Source of the DNA: Hyperoplus lanceolatus
Taxonomy: Eukaryota > Chordata > Actinopteri > Uranoscopiformes > Ammodytidae
Assembly: GCA_026929865.2 (NCBI GenBank)
Contig: CM049417.1
Location: 1 to 64,000, forward strand
Length of the DNA stretch: 64,000 nt
Reading direction: 5' to 3'
Shown: one piece after another, positions 36,923 through 51,345 of the stretch
Layout of the letters: every line of letters starts with the position of its first letter
Position numbering within the stretch: position 1 is the first letter of the stretch
The notes under the pieces: generated by a model
Seen by the model: only the letters and a program-made list of their open reading frames with translations
Told to the model about the DNA's origin: nothing
Databases searched by the model: none
Translations under genes and position numbers: made by a program

Positions 36923-37202
36923 GGGTGACCTCATGGGATGACCTCATGGGGTTGTGAACTTTGACCCTGGAGTTGAATGACTCTGGAATAACAGGGCGTT
37001 TTTTTAATTGAATCCAAATCATATCTAATTTCTCTCATATTTTCAATATCAAGTGGGCTTTTATTCTGAAACTACACATCAGAATGTCCTGAAACTGTGT
37101 GTGTGGCCTCATGGGGTCGTGTTTCTGGATGACGGGTGGATTTTCTGGAATAGCTAGGGTTTTAATTGAATCGAAATCATATCTAATTTGTCTCATATTT
37201 TC
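36923..37202 (-). repeat. Inverted satellite block, eroded second unit
   Basis: The first unit is normal. The second is disrupted around GTCGTGTTTCTGGATGACGG and AATAGCTAGGGTTTTAATTG. Confidence 0.85.
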
Positions 37203-37844
37203 AAAATTAGATATGATTTTGGATTCAATAAAAAAAAAAACGCCCTGTTATTCCAGAGTCATTCCACTCCAGGGTCATAGTTCACAACCCCATGAGGTCC
37301 CCCAAGAAGTTTCAGGACATTCTGATGTGTAGTTTCAAAATAAAAGCCCACTAGATATTGAAAATATGAGAGAAATTAGATATGATTTTGGATTCAATTT
37401 TAAAAAAAACGCCCTGTTATTCCAGAGTCATTCCACTCCAGGGTCATAGTTCACGACCCCATGAGGCCACACAAAAAGTTTCAGGACATTCTGATGTGTA
37501 GTTTCAGAATAAAAGCCCACTAGATATTGAAAATATGAGAGAAATTAGATATGATTTTGGATTAAATTTTTAAAAAAACGCCCTGTTATTCCAGAGTCAT
37601 TTCACTCCAGGGTCATAGTTCACGACCCCATGAAGCCACACAAAAAGTTTCAGGATATTCTGATGTGTACTTTCAAAATAAAAGCCCACTTGATATTGAA
37701 AATATGAGAGAAATTAGATATGATTTTGGATTCAATTTTTAAAAAAACACCCTGTTATTCCAGAGTCATTCCACTCCAGGGTCATAATTCACAACCCCAT
37801 GAGGTCACACAAGAAGTTTCAGGACATTCTGATGTGTACTTTCA

Positions 37845-38063
37845 GGTTGACCTCATGGGGTGACTCATGGGGTTGTGAACTTTGACCCTGAGAAATTAGA
37901 TATGACTTTGGATTCAATTTATAAAAAGCCCTGTTATTCTCAGATTCTTCAATATCCAGTGGGCTATAGTTCACAACCCATGAGGTGTGGCACCCAAGAT
38001 GTTTCAGGACATTCTGATGTGTAGTTTCAAGAATGAAAGCCCATCTAGTTGTCTCATATTTTC
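37845..38063. repeat. Mosaic inverted block
   Basis: Short reverse stretch (TGACCTCATGGGGTGACTC, TGTGAACTTTGACCC), then forward pieces, then a reverse TAGTTGTCTCATATTTTC remnant before AGAAAATTAGATATG. Most of both reverse units is missing or replaced. Confidence 0.8.
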
Positions 38064-41000
38064 AGAAAATTAGATATGATTTTGGATTCAATAAAAAAAA
38101 AAACGCCCTGTTATTCCAGAGTCATTCCACTCCAGGGTCATAGTTCACAACCCCATGAGGTCCCCCAAGAAGTTTCAGGACATTCTGATGTGTAGTTTCA
38201 AAATAAAAGCCCACTAGATATTGAAAATAAGAGAGAAATTAGATATGATTTTGGATTCAATTAAAAAAAAAACGCCCTGTTATTCCAGAGTCATTCCACT
38301 CCAGGGTCATAGTTCACGACCCCATGAGGCCACACAAAAAGTTTCAGGACATTCTGATGTGTAGTTTCAGAATAAAAGCCCACTAGATATTGAAAATATG
38401 AGAGAGAAATTAGATATGATTTTGGATTCAATTAAAAAAAAAACGCCCTGTTATTCCAGAGTCATTCCACTCCAGGGTCATAGTTCACAACCCCATGAGG
38501 TCACCCAAGAAGTTTCAGGACATTCTGATGTGTAGTTTCAAAATAAAAGCCCACTAGATATTGAAAATATGAGAGAAATTAGATATGATTTTGGATTCAA
38601 TTTGTAAAAAAACGCCCTGTTATTCCAGAGTCATTCCACTCCAGGGTCATAGTTCACGACCCCTTGAGGTCCCCAAAAGTTTCAGGACATTCTGATGTGT
38701 AGTTTCAAAATAAAAGCCCACTAGATATTGAAAATATGAGAGAAATTAGATATGATTTTGGATTCAATTTTAAAAAAAACGCCCTGTTATTCCAGAGTCA
38801 TTCCACTCCAGGGTCATAGTTCACGACCCCATGAGGCCACACAAAAAGTTTCAGGACATTCTGATGTGTAGTTTCAGAATAAAAGCCCACTAGATATTGA
38901 AAATATGAGAGAAATTAGATATGATTTTGGATTCAATTTAAAAAAAAACGCCCTGTTATTCCAGAGTCATTCCACTCCAGGGTCATAGTTCACAACCCCA
39001 TGAGGTCCCCCAAGAAGTTTCAGGACATTCTGATGTGTAGTTTCGAAATAAAAGCCCACTAGATATTGAAAATATGAGAGAAATTAGATATGATTTTGGA
39101 TTCAATTTTTAAAAAAAACGCCCTGTTATTCCAGAGTCATTCCACTCCAGGGTCATAGTTCACGACCCCATGAGGTCCCCCAAGAAGTTTCAGGACATTC
39201 TGATGTGTAGTTTCAGAATAAAAGCCCACTAGATATTGAAAATATGAGAGAAATTAGATATGATTTTGGATTCAATTTAAAAAAAACGCCCTGTTATTCC
39301 AGAGTCATTCCACTCCAGGGTCATAGTTCACGACCCCATGAGGTCCACAAAAAGTTTCAGGACATTCTGATGTGTAGTTTCAAAATAAAAGCCCACTAGA
39401 TATTGAAAATATGAGAGAAATTAGATATGATTTTGGATTCAATTTAAAAAAAACGCCCTGTTATTCCAGAGTCATTCCACTCCAGGGTCATAGTTCACGA
39501 CCCCATGAGGCCACACAAGAAGTTTCAGGACATTCTGATGTGTAGTTTCAGAATAAAAGCCCACTAGATATTGAAAATATGAGAAAAATTAGATATGATT
39601 TTGGATTCAATTTAAAAAAAAACGCCCTGTTATTCCAGAGTCATTCCACTCCAGGGTCATAGTTCACGACCCCATGAGGTCCCCCAAGAAGTTTCAGGAC
39701 ATTCTGATGTGTAGTTTCAAAATAAAAGCCCACTAGATATTGAAAATATGAGAGAAATTAGATATGATTTTGGATTCAATTTAAAAAAAAACGCCCTGTT
39801 ATTCCAGAGTCATTCCACTCCAGGGTCATAGTTCACGACCCCATGAGGTCCCCCAAGAAGTTTCAGGACATTCTGATGTGTAGTTTCAAAATAAAAGCCC
39901 ACTAGATATTGAAAATATGAGAGAAATTAGATATGATTTTGGATTCAATTTTTAAAAAAACGCCCTGTTATTCCAGAGTCATTCCACTCCAGGGTCATAG
40001 TTCCACGACCCCATGAGGTCACACAAAAAGTTTCAGGACATTCTGATGTGTAGTTTCAGAATAAAAGCCCACTAGATATTGAAAATATGAGAGAAATTAG
40101 ATATGATTTTGGATTCAATTTAAAAAAAACGCCCTGTTATTCCAGAGTCATTCCACTCCAGGGTCATAGTTCACAACCCCATGAGGCCACACAAGAAGTT
40201 TCAGGACATTCTGATGTGTAGTTTCAAAATAAAAGCCCACTAGATATTGAAAATATGAGAGAAATTAGATATGATTTTGGATTCAATTTAAAAAAAACGC
40301 CCTGTTATTCCAGAGTCATTCCACTCCAGGGTCATAGTTCACAACCCCATGAGGCCACACAAAAAGTTTCAGGACATTCTGATGTGTAGTTTCAGAATAA
40401 AAGGCCACCTAGATATTGAAAATATGAGAGAAATTAGATATGATTTTGGATTCAATTTAAAAAAAAAGCCCTGTTATTCCAGAGTCATTCCACTCCAGGG
40501 TCATAGTTCACGACCCCATGAGGTCCCCCAAGAAGTTTCAGGACATTCTGATGTGTAGTTTCAGAATAAAAGCCCACTAGATATTGAAAATATGAGAGAA
40601 ATTAGATATGATTTTGGATTCAATTTAAAAAAAAAAACGCCCTGTTATTCCAGAGTCATTCCACTCCAGGGTCATAGTTCACAACCCCATGAGGTCACCC
40701 AAGAAGTTTCAGGACATTCTGATGTGTAGTTTCAAAATAAAAGCCCACTAGATATTGAAAATATGAGAGAAATTAGATATGATTTTGGATTCAATTTTTA
40801 AAAAAAACGCCCTGTTATTCCAGAGTCATTCCACTCCAGGGTCATAGTTCACGACCCCATGAGGCCACACAAAAAGTTTCAGGACATTCTGATGTGTAGT
40901 TTCAGAATAAAAGCCCACTAGATATTGAAAATATGAGAGAAATTAGATATGATTTTGGATTCAATTTAAAAAAAAAACGCCCTGTTATTCCAGAGTCATT

Positions 41001-41581
41001 CCACTCCAGGGTCATAGTTCACAACCCCATGAGGTCCCCCAAGAAGTTTCAGGACATTCTGATGTGTAGTTTCAAAATAAAAGCCCACTAGATATTGAAA
41101 ATATGAGAGAAATTAGATATGATTTTGGATTCAATTTAAAAAAAAACGCCCTGTTATTCCAGAGTCATTCCACTCCAGGGTCATAGTTCACAACCCCATG
41201 AGGTCCCCCAAGAAGTTTCAGGACATTCTGATGTGTAGTTTCAAAATAAAAGCCCACTAGATATTGAAAATATGAGAGAAATTAGATATGATTTTGGATT
41301 CAATTTAAAAAAAAACGCCCTGTTATTCCAGAGTCATTCCACTCCAGGGTCATAGTTCACAACCCCATGAGGTCCCCCAAGAAGTTTCAGGACATTCTGA
41401 TGTGTAGTTTCAAAATAAAAGCCCACTAGATATTGAAAATATGAGAGAAATTAGATATGATTTTGGATTCAATTTAAAAAAAAACGCCCTGTTATTCCAG
41501 AGTCATTCCACTGCAGGGTCATAATTCACAACCCCATGAGGTCACACAAGAAGATTCAGGACATTCTGATGTGTACTTTCA
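38064..41581 (+). repeat. Inversion-free satellite segment
   Basis: About 20 forward units with little divergence and no inverted block. CACAACC/GAGGTC and CACGACC/GAGGCC variants alternate irregularly. Confidence 0.85.
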
Positions 41582-41864
41582 GGGTGACCTCATGGGGTGA
41601 CCTCATGGGGTCTGAACTTTGACCCTGGAGTTGAATCACTCTGGAATAACAGGGCGTTTTTTAAATTGAATCCAAAATCATATCTATTTCTCTCATATTT
41701 TCAAAAACAAGTGGGCTTTTATTCTGAAACTACACAAGAATGTCCTGAAACTTTGTGTGTGGCCTCATGGGGTCGTGAACTATGACCCTGGAGTGGATTT
41801 TCTGGAATAACAGGGGGTTTTTTTAATTGAAGCCGAAATCATATCTAATTTGTCTCATATTTTC
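41582..41864 (-). repeat. Inverted satellite block
   Basis: Full form. Variants are CATGGGGTCTGAAC, TCAAAAACAAGTGGGC, TACACAAGAATG and GAAGCCGAAATC. Confidence 0.9.
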
Positions 41865-44800
41865 AAAATTAGATATGATTTTGGATTCAATTTAAAAAAA
41901 AACGCCCCTGTTATTCCAGAGTCATTCCACTCCAGGGTCATAGTTCACAACCCCATGAGGTCCCCCAAGAAGTTTCAGGACATTCTGATGTGTAGTTTCA
42001 AAATAAAAGCCCACTAGATATTGAAAATATGAGAGAAATTAGATATGATTTTGGATTCAATTTTAAAAAAAACGCCCTGTTATTCCAGAGTCATTCCACT
42101 CCAGGGTCATAGTTCACGACCCCATGAGGCCCCCCAAAAAGTTTCAGGACATTCTGATGTGTAGTTTCAAAATAAAAGCCCACTAGATATTGAAAATATG
42201 AGAGAAATTAGATATGATTTTGGATTAAATTTTAAAAAAAACGCCCTGTTATTCCAGAGTCATTCCACTCCAGGGTCATAGTTCACGACCCCATGAGGCC
42301 ACACAAAAAGTTTCAGGACATTCTGATGTGTAGTTTCAAAATAAAAGCCCACTAGATATTGAAAATATGAGAGAAATTAGATATGATTTTGGATTCAATT
42401 TTAAAAAAAACGCCCTGTTATTCCAGAGTCATTCCACTCCAGGGTCATAGTTCACAACCCCATGAGGCCACACAAAAAGTTTCAGGACATTCTGATGTGT
42501 AGTTTCAAAATAAAAGCCCACTAGATATTGAAAATATGAGAGAAATTAGATATGATTTTGGATTCAATTTAAAAAAAAAACGCCCTGTTATTCCAGAGTC
42601 ATTCCACTCCAGGGTCATAGTTCATGACCCCATGAGGCCACACAAAAAGTTTCAGGACATTCTGATGTGTAGTTTCAAAATAAAAGCCCACTAGATATTG
42701 AAAATATGAGAGAAATTAGATATGATTTTGGATTCAATTTTAAAAAAAACGCCCTGTTATTCCAGAGTCATTCCACTCCAGGGTCATAGTTCACAACCCC
42801 ATGAGGTCACCCAAGAAGTTTCAGGACATTCTGATGTGTAGTTTCAAAATAAAAGCCCACTAGATATTGAAAATATGAGAGAAATTAGATATGATTTTGG
42901 ATTCAATAAAAAAAAAAACGCCCTGTTATTCCAGAGTCATTCCACTCCAGGGTCATAGTTCACGACCCCATGAGGTCCCCCACAAGAACTTTCAGGACAT
43001 TCTGATGTGTAGTTTCAGAATAAAAGCCCACTAGATATTGAAAATATGAGAGAAATTAGATATGATTTTGGATTAAATTTAAAAAAAAACGCCCTGTTAT
43101 TCCAGAGTCATTCCACTCCAGGGTCATAGTTCACGACCCCATGAGGTCCCCCAAGAAGTTTCAGGACATTCTGATGTGTAGTTTCAAAATAAAAGCCCAC
43201 TAGATATTGAAAATATGAGAGAAATTAGATATGATTTTGGATTCAATTTTTAAAAAAACGCCCTGTTATTCCAGAGTCATTCCACTCCAGGGTCATAGTT
43301 CACAACCCCATGAGGTCACCCAAGAAGTTTCAGGACATTCTGATGTGTAGTTTCAGAATAAAAGCCCACTAGATATTGAAAATATGAGAGAAATTAGATA
43401 TGATTTTGGATTCAATTTAAAAAAAAAACGCCCTGTTATTCCAGAGTCATTCCACTCCAGGGTCATAGTTCACGACCCCATGAGGTCCCCCAAGACGTTT
43501 CAGGACATTCTGATGTGTAGTTTCAGAATAAAAGCCCACTAGATATTGAAAATATGAGAGAAATTAGATATGATTTTGGATTCAATTTTTAAAAAAAACG
43601 CCCTGTTATTCCAGAGTCATTCCACTCCAGGGTCATAGTTCACAACCCCATGAGGTCCCCCAAGAAGTTTCAGGACATTCTGATGTGTAGTTTCAAAATA
43701 AAAGCCCACTAGATATTGAAAATATGAGAGAAATTAGATATGATTTTGGATTCAATTTTAAAAAAACGCCCTGTTATTCCAGAGTCATTCCACTCCAGGG
43801 TCATAGTTCACGACCCCATGAGGCCACAAAAAGTTTCAGGACATTCTGATGTGTAGTTTCAGAATAAAAGCCCACTAGATATTGAAAATATGAGAGAAAT
43901 TAGATATGATTTTGGATTCAATTTTAAAAAAAACGCCCTGTTATTCCAGAGTCATTCCACTCCAGGGTCATAGTTCACAACCCCATGAGGCCACCCAAGA
44001 AGTTTCAGGACATTCTGATGTGTAGTTTCAAAATAAAAGCCCACTAGATATTGAAAATATGAGAGAAATTAGATATGATTTTGGATTCAATTTTAAAAAA
44101 AACGCCCTGTTATTCCAGAGTCATTCCACTCCAGGGTCATAGTTCACGACCCCATGAGGTCACCCAAGAAGTTTCAGGACATTCTGATGTGTAGTTTCAA
44201 AATAAAAGCCCACTAGATATTGAAAATATGAGAGAAATTAGATATGATTTTGGATTCAATTTAAAAAAAAACGCCCTGTTATTCCAGAGTCATTCCACTC
44301 CAGGGTCATAGTTCACGACCCCATGAGGCCACACAAAAAGTTTCAGGACATTCTGATGTGTAGTTTCAGAATAAAAGCCCACTAGATATTGAAAATATGA
44401 GAGAAATTAGATATGATTTTGGATTCAATTTAAAAAAAAACGCCCTGTTATTCCAGAGTCATTCCACTCCAGGGTCATAGTTCACGACCCCATGAGGTCC
44501 CCCAAACAGTTTCAGGACATTCTGATGTGTAGTTTCAGAATAAAAGCCCACTAGATATTGAAAATATGAGAGAAATTAGATATGATTTTGGATTCAATTT
44601 TAAAAAAACGCCCTGTTATTCCAGAGTCATTCCACTCCAGGGTCATAGTTCACAACCCCATGAGGTCCCCCAAGAAGTTTCAGGACATTCTGATGTGTAG
44701 TTTCAAAATAAAAGCCCACTAGATATTGAAAATATGAGAGAAATTAGATATGATTTTGGATTCAATTTAAAAAAAACGCCCTGTTATTCCAGAGTCATTC

Positions 44801-47070
44801 CACTCCAGGGTCATAGTTCACGACCCCATGAGGTCCCCCAAGAAGTTTCAGGACATTCTGATGTGTAGTTTCAGAATAAAAGCCCACTAGATATTGAAAA
44901 TATGAGAGAAATTAGATATGATTTTGGATTCAATTTTTAAAAAAACGCCCTGTTATTCCAGAGTCATTCCACTCCAGGGTCATAGTTCACGACCCCATGA
45001 GGCCCCCCAAGAAGTTTCAGGACATTCTGATGTGTAGTTTCAGAATAAAAGCCCACTAGATATTGAAAATATGAGAGAAATTAGATATGATTTTGGATTC
45101 AATTTTTAAAAAAACGCCCTGTTATTCCAGAGTCATTCCACTCCAGGGTCATAGTTCACGACCCCATGAGGTCCCCCAAGAAGTTTCAGGACATTCTGAT
45201 GTGTAGTTTCAGAATAAAAGCCCACTAGATATTGAAAATATGAGAGAAATTAGATATGATTTTGGATTCAATTTAAAAAAAAACGCCCTGTTATTCCAGA
45301 GTCATTCCACTCCAGGGTTATAGTTCACAACCCCATGAGGTCACCCAAGAAGTTTCAGGACATTCTGATGTGTAGTTTCAAAATAAAAGCCCACTAGATA
45401 TTGAATATATGAGAGAAATTAGATATGATTTTGGATTCAATTTAAAAAAAAACGCCCTGTTATTCCAGAGTCATTCCACTCCAGCGTCATAGTCCAAGAC
45501 CCCTCGAGAGCACACAAAAAGTTTCAGGACATTCTGATGTGTAGTTTCAGAATAAAAGCCCACTAGATATTGAAAATATGAGAGAAATTAGATATGATTT
45601 TGGATTCAATTTTTAAAAAAACGCCCTGTTATTCCAGAGTCATTCCACTCCAGCGTCATAGTCCACGACCCCTCGAGGCCACACAAAAAGTTTCAGGACA
45701 TTCTGATGTGTAGTTTCAAAATTAAAGCGCACTAGATATTGAAAATATGAGAGAAATTACATATGATTTTGGATTAAATTTTTTAAAAAACGCCCTGTTA
45801 TTCCAGAGTCATTCCACTCCAGGGTCATAGTTCACGACCCCATGAGGCCACACAAACAGTTTCAGGACATTCTGATGTTTAGTTTCAGAATAAAAGCCCA
45901 CTAGATATTGAAAATATGAGAGAAATTAGATATGATTTTGGATTCAATTTAAAAAAAAACGCCCTGTTATTCCAGAGTCATTCCACTCCAGGGTCATAGT
46001 TCACAACCCCATGAGGTCCCCCAAGAACTTTCAGGACATTCTGATGTGTAGTTTCAAAATAAAAGCCCACTAGATATTGAAAATATGAGAGAAATTAGAT
46101 ATGATTTTGTATTCAATTTAAAAAAAAACGCTCTGTTATTCCAGAGTCTTTCCACTCCAGGGTCATAGTTTACAACCCCATGAGGTCCCCCAAGAAGTTT
46201 CAGGACATTCTGATGTGTAGTTTCAAAATAAAAGCCCACTAGATATTGAACATATGAGAGAAATTAGATATGATTTTGGATTCAATTTTTAAAAAAACTC
46301 CCCGTTATTCCAGAGTCATTCCACTCCAGGGTCATAGTTCACGACCCCGTGAGGCCACACAAAAAGTTTCAGGACATTCTGTTGTGTAGTTTCAGAATAA
46401 AAGCCCACTAGATATTGAAAATATGAGAAAAATTAGATATGATTTTGGATTTAATTTTTAAAAAAACGCCCTGTTATTCCAGAGTCATTCCACTCCAGCG
46501 TCATAGTCCACGACCCCTCGAGGCCACACAAAAAGTTTCAGGACATTCTGATGTGTAGTTTCAGAATAAGAGCCCACTAGATATTGAAAATATGAGAGAA
46601 ATTAGATATGATTTTGGATTCAATTAAAAAAAAAACGCCCTGTTATTCCAGAGTCATTCCACTCCAGGGTCATAGTTCACAACCCCATGAGGTCACCCAA
46701 GAAGTTTCAGGACATTCTGATGTGTAGTTTCAAAATAAAAGCCCACTAGATATTGAAAATATGAGAGAAATTAGATATGATTTTGGATTCAATTTAAAAA
46801 AAAACGCCCTGTTATTCCAGAGTCATTCCACTCCAGGGTCATAGTTCACAACCCCATGAGGTCCCCCAAGAACTTTCAGGACATTCTGATGTGTAGTTTC
46901 AAAATAAAAGCCCACTAGATATTGAAAATATGAGAGAAATTAGATATGATTTTGGATTCAATTTAAAAAAAAACGCCCTGTTATTCCAGAGTCATTCCAC
47001 TGCAGGGTCATAATTCACAACCCCATGAGGTCACACAAGAAGTTTCAGGACATTCTGATGTGTACTTTCA
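41865..47070 (+). repeat. Longest inversion-free, most homogeneous satellite core (5.2 kb)
   Basis: About 31 consecutive forward units with very few substitutions outside the A-tract and the GAGGYC/CCCCAAG segment. CTCGAG-type units appear only near its right end (about 45.5-45.7 kb and 46.5 kb). Confidence 0.85.
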
Positions 47071-47355
47071 GGGTGACCTCATGGGGTGACCTCATGGGGT
47101 TGTGAACTTTGACCCTGGAGTTGAATGACTCTGGAATAACAAGGCATTTTTTTAAATTGAATCCAAAATCATATCTAATTTCTCTCATATTTTCAATATC
47201 AAGTGGGCTTTTATTCTGAAACTACACATCAGAATGTCCTGAAACTTTGGGTGGTCATGGGGTCATGTCTGATGACCCTGGAGTGTACTTCTGGAATAAC
47301 AGGGCGTTTTTTTTTAATTGAATCCGAAATTATATCTAATTTGTCTCATATTTTC
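47071..47355 (-). repeat. Inverted satellite block
   Basis: Full form with AACAAGGCATTTTTTT. The second unit is damaged (TTTGGGTGGTCATGGGGTCA, TGTCTGATGACC). Confidence 0.9.
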
Positions 47356-49520
47356 AAAATTAGATATGATTTTGGATTCAATTAAAAAAAAAACGCCCTG
47401 TTATTCCAGAGTCATTCCACTCCAGGGTCATAGTTCACGACCCCATGAGGTCACCCAAGAAGTTTCAGGACATTCTGATGTGTAGTTTCATAATAAAAGC
47501 CCACTAGATATTGAAAATATGAGAGAAATTAGATATGATTTTGGATTCAATTTTTTAAAAAACGCCCTGTTATTCCAGAGTCATTCCACTCCAGGGTCAT
47601 AGTTCACGACCCCATGAGGTCCCCCAAGAAGTTTCAGGACATTCTGATGTGTAGTTTCAGAATAAAAGCCCACTAGATATTGAAAATATGAGAGAAATTA
47701 GATATGATTTTGGATGTTTTTAAATTAAAAAAAAACGCCCTGTTATTCCAGAGTCATTCCACTCCAGGGTGATAGTTCACGACCCCATGAGGTCCCCCAA
47801 GAAGTTTCAGGACATTCTGATTTGTAGTTTCAAAATAAAAGCCCACTAGATATTGAAAATATGAGAGAAATTAGATATGATTTTGGATTCAATTTTTAAA
47901 AAATCGCCCTGTTATTCCAGAGTCATTCCACTCCAGCGTCATAGTCCACGACCCCTCGAGGCCACACAAAAAGTTTCAGGACATTCTGATGTGTAGTTTC
48001 AAAATTAAAGCGCACTAGATATTGAAAATTTGAGAGAAATTACATATGATTTTGGATTACATTTTTAAAAAAACGCCCTGTTATTCCAGAGTCATTCCAC
48101 TCCAGGGTCATAGTTCACGACCCCATGAGGCCACACAAACAGTTTCAGGACATTCTGATGTGTAGTTTCAGAATAAAAGCCCACTAGATATTGAAAATAT
48201 GAGAGAAATTAGATATGATTTTGGATTCAATTTAAAAAAAAACGCCCTGTTATTCCAGAGTCATTCCACTCCAGGGTCATAGTTCACAACCCCATGAGGT
48301 CACCCAAGAAGTTTCAGGACATTCTGATGTGTAGTTTCAAAATAAAAGCCCACTAGATATTGAAAATATGAGAGAAATTAGATATGATTTTGGATTCAAT
48401 TAAAAAAAAACGCCCTGTTATTCCAGAGTCATTCCACTCCAGGGTCATAGTTCACGACCCCATGAGGCCACACAAAAAGTTTCAAGACATTCTGATGTGT
48501 AGTTTCAGAATAAAAGCCCACTAGATATTGAAAATATGAGAGAAATTACATATGATTTTGGATTGAATTTAAAAAAAAACGCCCTGTTATTCCAGAGTCA
48601 TTCCACTCCAGGGTCATAGTTCACGACCCCATGAGGCCACACAAACAGTTTCAGGACATTCTGATGTGTAGTTTCAGAATAAAAGCCCACTAGATATTGA
48701 AAATATGAGAGAAATTAGATATGATTTTGGATTCAATTTTAAAAAAAACGCCCTGTTATTCCAGAGTCATTCCACTCCAGGGTCATAGTTCACAACCCCA
48801 TGAGGTCACCCAAGAAGTTTCAGGACATTCTGATGTGTAGTTTCAAAATAAAAGCCCACTAGATATTGAAAATATGAGAGAAATTAGATATGATTTTGGA
48901 TTCAATTTAAAAAAAAAACCCTGTTATTCCAGAGTCATTCCACTCCAGGGTCATAGTTCACGACCCCATGAGGTCCCCCAAGAAGTTTCAGGACATTCTG
49001 ATGTGTAGTTTCAGAATAAAAGCCCACTAGATATTGAAAATATGAGAGAAACTAGATATGATTTTGGATTCAATTTTTGAAAAAACGCCCTGTTATTCCA
49101 GAGTCATTCCACTCCAGGGTCATAGTTCACAACCCCATGAGGTCCCCCAAGAACTTTCAGGACATTCTGATGTGTAGTTTCAAAATAAAAGCCCACTAGA
49201 TATTGAAAATATGAGAGAAATTAGATATGATTTTGGATTCAATTTTTAAAAAAACGCCCTGTTATTCCAGAGTCATTCCACTCCAGGGTCATAGTTCACG
49301 ACCCCATGAGGCCACACAAAAAGTTTCAGGATATTCTGATGTGTACTTTCAAAATAAAAGCCCACTTGATATTGAAAATATCAGAGAAATTAGTTATGAT
49401 TTTGGATTAAATTTAAAAAAAAACACCCTGTTATTCCAGAGTCATTCCACTGCAGGGTCATAATTCACAACCCCATGAGGTCACACAAGAAGATTCAGGA
49501 CATTCTGATGTGTACTTTCA

Positions 49521-49810
49521 GGGTGACCTCATGGGGTGACCTCATGGGGTTGTGAACTTTGACCCTGGAGTTGAATGAATCTGGAATAACAGGGCGTTTT
49601 TTTTAAATTGAATCCAAAATCATATCTAATTTCTCTCATATTTTCAATATCAAGTGGGCTTTTATTCTGAAACTACACATCAGAATGTCCTGAAACTTTG
49701 TGTGTGGCCTCATGGGGTCGTGAACTGTGACCCTGGAGTGGAATTTTTCTGGAATAACAGGGTTTTTTTTAATTGAATCCGAAATCATATCTAATTTGTC
49801 TCATATTTTC
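49521..49810 (-). repeat. Inverted satellite block
   Basis: Full form with GAATGAATCTGGAAT, shared with the block at 19804, and GTGAACTGTGACCC. Confidence 0.9.
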
Positions 49811-51297
49811 AAAATTAGATATGATTTTGGATTCAATTAAAAAAAAAACGCCCTGTTATTCCAGAGTCATTCCATTCCAGGGTCATAGTTCACAACCCCA
49901 TGAGGTCCCCCAAGAAGTTTCAGGACATTCTGATGTGTAGTTTCAAAATAAAAGCCCACTAGATATTGAAAATATGAGAGAAATTAGATATGATTTTGGA
50001 TTCAATTTTTAAAAAAACGCCCTGTTATTCCAGAGTCATTCCACTCCAGCGTCATAGTTCACGACCCCATGAGGCCACACAAACAGTTTCAGTACATTCT
50101 GATGTGTAGTTTCAGAATAAAAGCCCACTAGATATTGAAAATATGAGAGAAATTACATATGATTTTGGATTGAATTTTAAAAAAAACGCCCTGTTATTCC
50201 AGAGTCATTCCACTCCAGGGTCATAGTTCACGACCCCATGAGGCCACACAAACAGTTTCAGGACATTCTGAGGTGTAGTTTCAGAATAAAAGCCCACTAG
50301 ATATTGAAAATATGAGAGAAATTAGATATGATTTTGGATTCAATTTAAAAAAAAACGCCCTGTTATTCCAGAGTCATTCCACTCCAGGGTCATAGTTCAC
50401 AACCCCATGAGGTCACCCAAGAAGTTTCAGGACATTCTGATGTGTAATTTCAAAATAAAAGCCCACTAGATATTGAAAATATGAGAGAAATTAGATATGA
50501 TTTTGGATTCAATTTAAAAAAAAAACGCCCTGTTATTCCAGAGTCATTCCACTCCAGGGTCATAGTTCACGACCCCATGAGGTCCCCCAAGAAGTTTCAG
50601 GACATTCTGATGTGTAGTTTCAGAATAAAAGCCCACTAGATATTGAAAATATGAGAGAAATTAGATATGATTTTGGATTCAATTTTTAAAAAAACGCCCT
50701 GTTATTCCAGAGTCATTCCACTCCAGGGTCATAGTTCACAACCCCATGAGGTCCCCCAAGAACTTTCAGGACATTCTGATGTGTAGTTTCAAAATAAAAG
50801 CCCAATAGATATTGAAAATATGAGAGAAATTAGATATGATTTTGGATTCAATTTTAAAAAAAACGCCCTGTTATTCCAGAGTCATTCCACTCCAGGGTCA
50901 TAGTTCACGACCCCATGAGGCCACACAAAAAGTTTCAGGACATTCTGATGTGTAGTTTCAGAATAAAAGCCCACTAGATATTGAAAATATGAGAGAAATT
51001 AGATATGATTTTGGATTCAATTTTAAAAAAACGCCCTGTTATTCCAGAGTCATTCCACTCCAGGGTCATAGTTCACGACCCCATGAGGCCACCCAAAAAA
51101 TTTCAGGACATTCTGATGTGTACTTTCAAAATAAAAGCCCACTTGATATTGAAAATATCAGAGAAATTAGATATGATTTTGGATTCAATTTAAAAAAAAA
51201 CACCCTGTTATTCCAGAGTCATTCCACTGCAGGGTCATAGTTCACAACCCCATGAGGTCACACAAGAAGATTCAGGACATTCTGATGTGTACTTTCA

Positions 51298-51345
51298 GGG
51301 TGACCGCATGGGGTGACCTCATGGGGTTGTGAACTTTGACCCTGG
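51298..51345 (-). repeat. Abortive inverted block
   Basis: Only about 48 bp of reverse sequence (TGACCGCATGGGGTGACC to TTGACCCTGGA). It then switches into forward TATGATTTTGGAATCAC. No second unit. Confidence 0.85.
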
